Translations under genes and position numbers: made by a program
Assembly: GCA_946534455.1 (NCBI GenBank)
Contig: CAMNCR010000105.1
Span: forward strand, 1 to 11,743
Length of the DNA stretch: 11,743 nt
DNA from: an uncultured Clostridia bacterium
GTDB taxonomy: Bacteria > Bacillota > Clostridia > Christensenellales > Aristaeellaceae
Reading direction: 5' to 3'
Notes under the pieces: generated by a model
The model's input: the letters and a program-made list of their open reading frames with translations, nothing else
Told to the model about the DNA's origin: nothing
Database searches by the model: none
Shown: positions 6,364 through 11,743 of the stretch, one piece after another
Numbering within the stretch: the first letter of the stretch is position 1
Layout: each line of letters opens with the position of its first letter

Positions 6364-6761
6364 GGGGCCACCTCCTTCTGCACATACCGCACGGAGGGAA
6401 GGGTCAGCAGCTGCTTCCCATGCGCTTCCGCGCTGACCAGCATCGTCCGCAGGATCCCGCCCTCGGATTCCTCGTTGCTTTCCGTAATCCGCAGCACATA
6501 TCCATCCCGGTTGAGCACCCATTCATCCGCGTCCCGCACGCCGCCCAGGGCCTGCAGGTGCGCCTCCGGATCCTCGTTCCCGTACAGCTCCTCCGCCAGA
6601 TTCTGCGCGTCCAGGATGGCCGCTCCGGTGGTCTGCGCGGCAACGCTCTTCTCCCGGGAAGCCGCGAAGAATTCCACCAGCGTGACAGAGACGAACATGA
6701 AGAAAATGATGACAATCAGCAGCTCCACCAGCAGAGCGTTCGCGCGGCTTCCACTTTTCAT
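6360..6761 (-). CDS. Prepilin-like protein with unusual cleavage region
   Basis: A 133-aa protein with the type IV pilin layout: a short basic leader (MKSGSRAN), then ALLVELLIVIIFFMFVSV, a hydrophobic helix (about 9-32) with a glutamate (E13) at the place of the conserved Glu+5, then a globular C-terminal domain. If E13 is Glu+5, processing would fall after N8. That residue is normally glycine, so this is atypical. LVELLIVI is otherwise very close to the usual TLIELLIVI. Its ATG overlaps the upstream stop as ATGA, with GGGAGGTG at 6769-6776, and its own stop overlaps the next gene as GTGA. It may be the main fibre subunit or a minor pilin. No prepilin peptidase is visible in the window. Confidence 0.8.
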   Translation of the reverse strand: MKSGSRANALLVELLIVIIFFMFVSVTLVEFFAASREKSVAAQTTGAAILDAQNLAEELYGNEDPEAHLQALGGVRDADEWVLNRDGYVLRITESNEESEGGILRTMLVSAEAHGKQLLTLPSVRYVQKEVAP

Positions 6762-7249
6762 GCGTCAGCACCTCCCGCGCGAAGATAAATCTCCAGCTCG
6801 CTCTCCTCCCCGTCCGGCGTCGTCAGCCGGATGGTCAGCATATGGCCGACCAGCGAGGGCTTGAAGCCCTCCAGGTCGCAGAGGGTGTCGCCGGATTCGA
6901 TGTCAAACTCCCGATCCGCCGAGGTGTAGCTCTCCCAGAGCTTTCCATCGTTGCAGAACAGGCGCTGAATATAGGTTTCTTCTTCAAACTGATCCACGAT
7001 CTCCAGCACGTCCACCCCGTCGTAGGAGCGGATGCGCACCTCGCCGCCGTCCTGCGCCCAGACCGCGCTGCGGACCACCGCGGAGATGATGCGCTTGTCG
7101 TTCGTGGCCGCGGCCCGGGCCACCGTTGAGCGGTACACCTGCGCGCCCATCAGCACCAGCAGGGTGCTCAGCACCGCAAAGACAGCCAGCAGCAGCAGCA
7201 CGAAAACGTTCTGCATCATGCGGGGCGGTTGATGCATCGGCTTGTTCAC
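6758..7249 (-). CDS. Single-helix pilus-locus protein, possibly DUF4860 family
   Basis: A 163-aa protein beginning at a GTG (7247-7249) whose bases form a GTGA overlap with the upstream stop. An in-frame ATG four codons later (7235-7237) lacks a ribosome site. The upstream G-rich stretch (about 7258-7264) is only a weak site, so coupled initiation is likely. One membrane helix (about 14-35) is followed by MGAQVYRSTV and an extracellular-type beta-rich domain (GGEVRIRSYDGVDVLEI, later EESELEIYLR). The general look recalls the DUF4860 proteins I remember from clostridial pilus loci, but this is from memory and not verified. The topology fits a pilin-like or pseudopilin-like subunit without a canonical prepilin motif. 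A structural role in the pilus-like machine is inferred from its place in the operon. Confidence 0.78.
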   Translation of the reverse strand: MNKPMHQPPRMMQNVFVLLLLAVFAVLSTLLVLMGAQVYRSTVARAAATNDKRIISAVVRSAVWAQDGGEVRIRSYDGVDVLEIVDQFEEETYIQRLFCNDGKLWESYTSADREFDIESGDTLCDLEGFKPSLVGHMLTIRLTTPDGEESELEIYLRAGGADA

Positions 7250-7557
7250 GGATCCATCGCCCCCTTCTCCACGACTTTGATATACGGCATGAGGTTCGAG
7301 GCAAAGGCCTCGTAGTATACGATGTAGCGATCTTCGTTGTAGGAAAGATGGTAATTCTCCCGCAGATAGCTCAGCTCAGCGGGATACAGGCCCTCCACGG
7401 CATAGCAGGTCAGCGCGGCGTTCTTCACCGCGTCCCGCACCATGGTCAGCTCCTGGTTTCCGCTCTTGGTCGTGATGCCGTTGACCAGCAGCACGAAGGC
7501 CAGAATCAGAGCGACGAACAGCACGATCGCGCCAATGTCCTTCCTGTTGATGCTCAT
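7246..7557 (-). CDS. Small single-helix pilus-locus protein
   Basis: A 103-aa protein with a short N-terminus (MSINRKD), one transmembrane helix at about 9-27, and a compact outside domain. The segment ALTCYAVEGLYPAELSYL, followed by YIVYYEAFASNLMPYIKVV, reads like a pilin-type alpha/beta head, and CYAVEG.YP looks like a family signature. I do not know a named family. The ATG (7555-7557) has AAGGAG at 7566-7571, 8 nt upstream. The gene lies 46 bp after pilC with no terminator between, and its stop overlaps the next start as GTGA. It is the first of four consecutive small anchored proteins and probably encodes a fibre or alignment subunit. Confidence 0.78.
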   Translation of the reverse strand: MSINRKDIGAIVLFVALILAFVLLVNGITTKSGNQELTMVRDAVKNAALTCYAVEGLYPAELSYLRENYHLSYNEDRYIVYYEAFASNLMPYIKVVEKGAMDP

Positions 7558-7603
7558 CTCCGCCGCTCCTTTCCCTTCAGATTGATGGTTTCTTCCCTGC
7601 CGC

Positions 7604-8668
7604 TTACATGGCGCTCAGCACGCCCGCCATCGGCAGCATGACGCTCAGCAGAATCGCGCCGATGACCACGCACAGCAGCGCCACCAGCGTCGGCTCAATG
7701 ATCGAAATCAGCCGGCCCAGATCGTCCTCCACCTGCTCCTCATAAATCGAGGCGATCTTCGCCATCACCTGCGGCTCGTGGCCGGAAACCGCGCCGACCT
7801 TCAGCATCCGGTTATGGAAATCGGCGAACAGGCCGCTCTTGGAAAGCGCCTCGGAGAAGGTCTCATCCTGCGCCATATGCTCCTTGACGATGTTGACCTT
7901 GGCAATGGCGTCCTCATCCGTCAGCGCGGCGGGCGCCATCTCCAGCGCGCCCTCCATCGGGAAGCCGCTGGAAAGCATCAGGCCCAGAATGCCGGCCACC
8001 CGGGCGGAGGACAGCTTGTCCATCACCCGGCGCAGCGGCGGGAACAGCCGCTTCAGGAAGGAAATGACCTTGCCCTTCTGCTTGGTCTTCATCAGAATCA
8101 TGATCACCACCGCGCACAGGACGACCAGCCCGATCAGCGCCAGCACGACCCAGCCGGCCACCGTGCCCACGCGCATCAGCACGGAGCCGCTGCCGCTGCT
8201 GTCCACGCCCAGGGACTCCAGCACCCGGCGGAACACCGGCAGCACGCGCCACAGCAGGATGCCGATGATGATCACCAGCATGACGCCCAGCACCAGCGGA
8301 TAGGTCACGGCGCTCATCGCGGCGCTGCGAATGCGGCCCTCCCGCTGATAGTAGTTGGACAGATTCACCATGATATCTTCCAGCCGGCCCGTCTCCTCGC
8401 CGATGCCGACCATTTCCATCATGTACTGGGGCCAGTTTTCCTCGTTCGCCTTCATGGCTTCATACAGGGAGCCGGTTTCCTCCACGACGTCCAGCAGATC
8501 GGTGTAAGGATGGTTTTTCACCTGCTCCTTCGCCTCATCCTCAGCCAGCATCTCAATGCCATCCCGGAGCGTCATGCCGGAATTGAGCATCAGCGCCACC
8601 TGGTCGCAGAAGCTGCTCAGTTCTTCCGAGGACATGACCAACTTTTTCTTTTCCGTGTCGGTTGCCAT
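7604..8668 (-). CDS. pilC: Type II secretion/type IV pilus inner-membrane platform protein (PilC/GspF family)
   Basis: Polytopic protein that forms the membrane platform on which the cytoplasmic ATPase acts to move pilin subunits. The product is 354 aa with the duplicated T2SF arrangement. The first cytoplasmic domain (about 14-118) has LSSFCDQVALMLNSGMTL and IGEETGRLEDIM. Transmembrane segments lie at about 123-143 and 171-193. The second cytoplasmic domain (about 212-318) has SARVAGILGLMLSSGFPM, VGAVSGHEPQVM and IYEEQVEDDLGRL, and a final helix spans about 324-348. A TTG five codons upstream stays in frame, but the ATG at 8666-8668 has GGAGGG (8676-8681) 7 nt upstream, so I chose it. The gene follows the transglutaminase-like gene by 46 bp with no terminator. 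GspF and ComGB are homologous alternatives; pairing with a PilT-type ATPase favours a pilus. Confidence 0.92.
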   Translation of the reverse strand: MATDTEKKKLVMSSEELSSFCDQVALMLNSGMTLRDGIEMLAEDEAKEQVKNHPYTDLLDVVEETGSLYEAMKANEENWPQYMMEMVGIGEETGRLEDIMVNLSNYYQREGRIRSAAMSAVTYPLVLGVMLVIIIGILLWRVLPVFRRVLESLGVDSSGSGSVLMRVGTVAGWVVLALIGLVVLCAVVIMILMKTKQKGKVISFLKRLFPPLRRVMDKLSSARVAGILGLMLSSGFPMEGALEMAPAALTDEDAIAKVNIVKEHMAQDETFSEALSKSGLFADFHNRMLKVGAVSGHEPQVMAKIASIYEEQVEDDLGRLISIIEPTLVALLCVVIGAILLSVMLPMAGVLSAM

Positions 8669-8714
8669 TTCGTTTCCCTCCAATTTGCCGCTTCGCTCAA
8701 CGTGCCGCCCGCAT

Positions 8715-9539
8715 TTAATAATATCGTTCGGTTGTATAGGTGTCCGTCTTGGAACTCGCGTTCAGCTCCGCGGTCGGATCAAAGAACTTTTCTTCCCCGT
8801 TCACCACCGCCGTCACCCAGGCGTGGTACGTGTTGGAGCCCAGGGTACCGATCATCAGCCGCGCGGGCACGCCCTGGCTCCGCAGCATCGCGATCGTCAC
8901 CGCGGACAGATCCTGGCAGATGCCCATGTGCTTTTCCCAGCAGCCGTCGATATCCGGCAGCACCCCCGCCTTGACGGATACGCTCTTGACAAAGTCGTAC
9001 ACGAAGTGGGTCTTCATGTAGTCGCACACGGCCTTATAGATTTCCGCCTGATCCGTCATGCCGGCGCACAGCGCAGTGGCCTCGACAACGCAGGCGGTCT
9101 TTTCGTTATAATTGACGTACTGATTGGGGTAGAGGAAGCAGGCGTTCGGATCCTCCATCTTGACGTTGAGGCCGATTTTGCCCTCCTCCGAATATTTCTT
9201 TCCGCTGGCGTTCCGGTACAGCGCGATCTGATACTTTCCGCTGCCGAACTGCAGGGGGAAGGTTTCGTACATGCCGTCGCTGTTCAGATCGTAGTTCAGG
9301 GAGGCGTCCGCCGTCTTGACGCGGACCTTGTAACGCTTGCTGGAAGTCTTGGCCTTGACCATCACATAGCCCTGATCCATATTGCTGCAGTCGATGGTCA
9401 GATCCCCGTTCTTCTTCACGGTCTTCCCCGTCGCCTCCGGCATACGGATCTCGGCCTGGGAAAACAGCACGGACAGCGCGACCGCGAGCAGAACGACAGC
9501 CGCAACCAGGCGCCGTGTCACTTTCCCTCTCTGCATCAT
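8715..9539 (-). CDS. Membrane-anchored transglutaminase-like (cysteine protease fold) protein
   Basis: A 274-aa protein with an N-terminal hydrophobic segment (about 10-28) lacking a lipobox, so probably a signal anchor or cleaved signal. A beta-rich region follows (about 45-130) containing DLNSDGMYE (84-92), which resembles a calcium-loop pattern. The C-terminal transglutaminase core (about 165-260) has the full catalytic triad: C208 in GICQDLSAV, H239 in YHAWV and D254 in FFDPTAE. Bacterial members of this fold may be proteases, amidases or cross-linkers; sequence alone does not decide. The ATG at 9537-9539 has GAGG about 10 nt upstream and a second ATG directly after it. As first gene of the operon, with its own promoter at 9587-9615, it may process or cross-link pilus or wall proteins (inference). 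Confidence 0.88.
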   Translation of the reverse strand: MMQRGKVTRRLVAAVVLLAVALSVLFSQAEIRMPEATGKTVKKNGDLTIDCSNMDQGYVMVKAKTSSKRYKVRVKTADASLNYDLNSDGMYETFPLQFGSGKYQIALYRNASGKKYSEEGKIGLNVKMEDPNACFLYPNQYVNYNEKTACVVEATALCAGMTDQAEIYKAVCDYMKTHFVYDFVKSVSVKAGVLPDIDGCWEKHMGICQDLSAVTIAMLRSQGVPARLMIGTLGSNTYHAWVTAVVNGEEKFFDPTAELNASSKTDTYTTERYY

Positions 9540-9586
9540 ATCCGCCCCGCCTCTCTCAGTCCGAAACTTTTATATACATCTAAGTA

Positions 9587-9615
9587 ACTTTACCATATTT
9601 TCGCGCTTCTTGCAA
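9587..9615 (-). promoter_or_regulatory. Promoter of the transglutaminase/pilus-like operon
   Basis: Minus-strand TTGCAA (9610-9615), a 17-bp spacer and TAAAGT (9587-9592) lie in an AT-rich intergenic region. No convincing promoter or terminator is visible between this point and the end of the pilT-like gene at 4868, so it probably drives all seven genes. Confidence 0.6.
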
Positions 9616-9625
9616 CCATTTTTTA

Positions 9626-9655
9626 CAAAAAGAAAACCCGCGGATAAACCGCGGG
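9626..9655 (-). terminator. Rho-independent terminator after HU gene
   Basis: A perfect 7-bp stem (CCCGCGG/CCGCGGG, 9637-9655) with a 5-nt loop is followed on the minus strand by TTTTCTTTTT. It starts 15 bp after the HU stop codon and separates HU from the pilus-like operon. Confidence 0.9.
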
Positions 9656-9670
9656 ACTTTCGCGAATGGA

Positions 9671-9946
9671 TTACTTGTTGACAGCTTCCTTCAGCGCCTT
9701 GCCGGCCTTGAAAGCGGGAGCCTTGCCAGCGGCGATCGTGACAGCTTCACCGGTGCGGGGGTTGCGGGCCACGCGCTCGGGACGATTCTTCGCTTCGAAG
9801 GTGCCGAAGCCAATCAGCTGAACCTTCTCACCCTTCACCAGCGCTTCAGTGATCACATCCAGCACGCCGTTCAGCGCAGCTTCAGAATCCTTCTTGGTCA
9901 GTTCAGTTTTCGCCGCCAGAGCAGCAACCAGTTCGCCCTTATTCAT
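9671..9946 (-). CDS. hup: DNA-binding protein HU
   Basis: Histone-like nucleoid protein that binds and bends DNA as a dimer. The 91-aa product is standard length. It has the N-terminal helices (MNKGELVAALAAKTELTKKD), the GEKVQLIGFGTFE turn, and the signature FGTFEAKNRPERVARNPRT leading into the beta-arm, then the C-terminal APAFKAGKALKEAV. The arm has RVARNPRTGEAV, with valine-alanine where many homologues have lysine/glycine. The reading frame continues 11 codons upstream, but the ATG at 9944-9946 has a strong GGAGGT site (9955-9960), 8 nt upstream, and gives the canonical N-terminus. It has a near-consensus promoter and strong terminator, consistent with high, independent expression. HU versus IHF is settled by the sequence pattern and the solitary gene. 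Confidence 0.96.
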   Translation of the reverse strand: MNKGELVAALAAKTELTKKDSEAALNGVLDVITEALVKGEKVQLIGFGTFEAKNRPERVARNPRTGEAVTIAAGKAPAFKAGKALKEAVNK

Positions 9947-9981
9947 GATAAGGTACCTCCTTGCAATGTTTTTGCTCAATC

Positions 9982-10009
9982 AGTATATCCAAACCATTGT
10001 GACTGTCAA
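9982..10009 (-). promoter_or_regulatory. Strong promoter of HU gene
   Basis: On the minus strand, consensus TTGACA (10004-10009) is separated by 16 bp from TATACT (9982-9987). Transcription would start roughly 30 nt before the start codon. Confidence 0.78.
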
Positions 10010-10132
10010 GCTTTTTTTGTTATTCTGCGCGGTTCCCGGCCATTTTGTCCCTTTCTCAGGCTCTTCCGGTCGGAAACCTTCCCCATTTCTTCCATTGGCA
10101 TTTCTGGTATCTCCGGTTTCGGAGTTCTCCGC

Positions 10133-11020
10133 TCAGCTCCGCAGAAAGGCTTCGATCAGCTCCGCGCCCTCCGATTCCGGATCCCCGCTCATGTCCAGCC
10201 AGTGGATCCGCGGATCCCGGCGGAACCAGGTCATCTGCCGCTTGGCAAAGCGCTTGATGGCGCGGCTCAGCTCCTCCGTCATCTGGCCTTCCCCCATCCG
10301 GCCCGTCAGATACCAGGTCAGGTATTTGTATTCCAGGCCCAGCTTCTCCAGGAACACCGGGCTCACGCCCGCTTCCAGCATGCGCCGCACCTCTTCCACC
10401 ATACCCGCCCGCATCCGGCGCTCCAGGCGTTCGTCGATGCGGGCCTTGAGCACCTCCCGGGGCCAGGTCACGCCGAGTTTGAGCACCTCAAAGCGGGATT
10501 CCCTGCCGGCGATATGATCGTCCCCCGCCTCCAGCTTCTCCAGTCTGCGCATGACCCGGTGCCGGTTTCTCGGATCCACCTCCGTCTCCGGTTCGCGCTC
10601 CCGCAGCATGGCGTAAAGCTCCTCCGTCGTGAAGGTCTCCAGCCTCTCCCGCACGGCGGGATCCGGCGCCTTTTCGCTCAGGATATATCCATCCGCCACC
10701 GCGTCCACATACAGTCCCGTGCCGCCCACCAGAAAGGGCACGCGGCCCCGGCTGACGATGCCGTCAATGGCCTCGTAGGCCAGGCGCTGGAAGTCCGCCA
10801 TGGAGAAAAACTCTCCCGGCTCCCGCACATCCAGCAGGTGGTGGGGCACGCCCGCCATCTCCTCCGGCGTAATCTTGCCGGAGCCCAGATCCATGCCCCG
10901 GTAAACCTGCCGGGAATCCGCCGAGACGATTTCCCCGTCAAACCTCCGGGCCAGGGCCACCCCCAGCGAGCTTTTGCCGGAGGCGTTGGTTCCCACGATC
11001 ACGATCAGTTTCGGCTTCAT
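10133..11020 (-). CDS. miaA: tRNA dimethylallyltransferase MiaA
   Basis: Transfers a dimethylallyl group from DMAPP to N6 of A37 in tRNAs that read UNN codons, in the cytoplasm. The product is 295 aa, slightly shorter than many homologues. Visible motifs are a P-loop GTNASGKS (10-17, usually GPTASGKT), SADSRQVYRGMDLGSGK (33-49) with the catalytic aspartate D35, FLVGGTGLYVDAV (96-108), and AKRQMTWFRRD (259-269), the tRNA/ATP-contacting C-terminal motif. LGLEYKYLTWYLTG (227-240) replaces the more usual GIGYKE...YL.G, suggesting a divergent subfamily. The ATG overlaps the upstream HAD gene's stop as ATGA, with GAGGGAGG at 11027-11034. hfq, a frequent downstream neighbour, is absent; HU follows after 186 bp. 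Confidence 0.94.
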   Translation of the reverse strand: MKPKLIVIVGTNASGKSSLGVALARRFDGEIVSADSRQVYRGMDLGSGKITPEEMAGVPHHLLDVREPGEFFSMADFQRLAYEAIDGIVSRGRVPFLVGGTGLYVDAVADGYILSEKAPDPAVRERLETFTTEELYAMLREREPETEVDPRNRHRVMRRLEKLEAGDDHIAGRESRFEVLKLGVTWPREVLKARIDERLERRMRAGMVEEVRRMLEAGVSPVFLEKLGLEYKYLTWYLTGRMGEGQMTEELSRAIKRFAKRQMTWFRRDPRIHWLDMSGDPESEGAELIEAFLRS

Positions 11021-11697
11021 TCCGCGCCTCCCTCCGCCTCCGCAAACAGCACCTGCCGCAGCTCCGCCACGGTCTTGCAGTAGCGCGGGCTGTTGGCCCG
11101 CATGAAGTTTTCAATCCGGGGAATATCGTTGGCCCAGCCCGCCGCCGCGAAGGGCACGCCCGCCGCCCGCGCCATGTCGTACCCGGGCTTCAGATCATCC
11201 ACCACCAGCAGCTCTTCCGGCCGGAGTCCCAGCCTGGCCATGATCTGCTCCAGCGGCCAGGGGTTCGGCTTGCGCTCCTCCGGCGGGCTCTCCCAGCCGA
11301 AAATCAGATCCGGCTCCGGCAGCCCGTTCTCCCGGTAGTCCCTGCGGATATTCTCCGTGAAGGAATGGCTGACCACGCACACCTTTCCTCCCAGCCGCTT
11401 CTGGTCCTCCAGAATTTCCCGGATCCCCGGATAGGCCCTGGGCACATGCTGCCGCACGTATTCGTTCCAGAACCGCTCCTCCTCCAGCATTTCCTCATAG
11501 CTCATTCCGCAGATGTCCGTGAACAGCGCGATAACGCCCGGATCGAAGTTCGCCAGAAAGTATTCCTCCAGCGACAGATGAATCTCCGGATGATGCTCCC
11601 CCATGTAAGCCAGAAAGGCAGGATAGTGCACCGTGGCGGTGGAGTTCACCGTCGTATCGTCATGATCCAGCACCAGGCATGGATATCTCAGCCGCAT
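11017..11697 (-). CDS. HAD-superfamily hydrolase (probable phosphatase)
   Basis: A 226-aa cytoplasmic HAD enzyme, probably a phosphatase on a small phosphorylated metabolite. Motif I is DHDDT (nucleophile D11, acid/base D13), motif II VVSHS (S110), motif III K143 in ERKPNPWP, and motif IV VVDDLKPG (D167, D168). The insertion between about residues 20 and 90 is a helical cap (C1), as in phosphoglycolate phosphatase-like enzymes; the KPNPWPL phrase is typical of that group. The substrate cannot be read from the sequence. The ATG at 11695-11697 has an AGGGGG-type site upstream. Its stop overlaps the miaA start by 4 bp, so the two are translationally coupled. The promoter must lie beyond the window: the 46 bases to the right edge hold only the ribosome site. 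Confidence 0.9.
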   Translation of the reverse strand: MRLRYPCLVLDHDDTTVNSTATVHYPAFLAYMGEHHPEIHLSLEEYFLANFDPGVIALFTDICGMSYEEMLEEERFWNEYVRQHVPRAYPGIREILEDQKRLGGKVCVVSHSFTENIRRDYRENGLPEPDLIFGWESPPEERKPNPWPLEQIMARLGLRPEELLVVDDLKPGYDMARAAGVPFAAAGWANDIPRIENFMRANSPRYCKTVAELRQVLFAEAEGGAE

Positions 11698-11743
11698 GCC
11701 GCGCCCCCTCTCTTTTTCCGTCCCGGTCGCTTCCGGTTCCCCG

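Noticed and set aside
7778..8974. Plus-strand open frame of 398 codons over pilC and the transglutaminase-like gene
   Set aside because: Rich in His, Gln and Arg from antisense reading, crosses the boundary between two real genes, and has no supported start.
10006..10101. Possible 31-codon minus-strand reading frame between miaA and HU, with GGAG upstream
   Set aside because: Its end runs into the HU -35 element, its basic composition matches nothing known, and such frames are expected by chance. The 10010-10132 gap otherwise holds only short hairpins.
10108..10130. Two small inverted repeats (CTCCG/CGGAG type) after the miaA stop
   Set aside because: Stems of only 4-5 bp with no following T-run on the minus strand; not convincing as a terminator.
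1..11743. CRISPR arrays, insertion sequences, att sites, tRNA genes, riboswitches
   Set aside because: No spaced direct repeats, transposase motifs, tRNA cloverleaf elements or known riboswitch signatures were noticed. Intergenic regions are short and mostly accounted for by promoters and terminators. A computed search with covariance models was not possible.

Overview
The window looks like chromosome from a GC-rich member of the Bacillota (Clostridia-type, possibly a gut lineage such as Christensenellales; this placement is a low-confidence impression). The basis is Firmicute-like SecG and HU proteins, strong GGAGG-type ribosome binding sites, sigma-A style promoters and a type IV pilus-like locus with no outer-membrane (secretin) component. 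Nothing here marks a phage, plasmid, transposon or CRISPR locus, and I see no tRNA or rRNA gene. Fifteen of the 17 genes are on the minus strand; only the SH3-domain gene and its small membrane-protein partner are on the plus strand. No gene-free stretch exceeds 300 bases.

Layout, left to right. (1) Positions 1-730: the first 243 codons of an AlaX-type alanyl-tRNA editing protein, cut by the window edge and lying 33 bp downstream of class II fumarase (fumC, 764-2167), which has a clear promoter. (2) secG (2294-2524), with its own promoter and terminator. (3) A FadR/FCD-type GntR regulator (2615-3304), divergent from a secreted four-SH3-domain protein (3531-4496) and a two-helix membrane protein (4500-4754). 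The shared intergenic region holds promoters in both directions and an inverted repeat that may be an operator. A bidirectional terminator at 4815-4849 closes this block. (4) A tightly packed minus-strand operon, 9539 down to 4868: anchored transglutaminase-like protein, PilC/GspF-type platform protein, four small single-helix proteins in a row (at least one pilin-like), and a PilT-type ATPase. (5) HU (9671-9946), with a near-consensus promoter and a strong terminator. (6) miaA (10133-11020), overlapping an upstream HAD-family phosphatase (11017-11697).

The pilus-like operon is the most interesting part. It has a platform protein, pilin-like subunits and one PilT-like ATPase, but no PilB, prepilin peptidase or PilM/N/O in the window, and it begins with a transglutaminase-fold protein. 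The four small genes overlap at GTGA or ATGA junctions and the last one overlaps pilT, which suggests coupled translation of subunits of one envelope machine. The remaining genes are housekeeping: translation quality control, central metabolism, protein export, nucleoid structure and tRNA modification.
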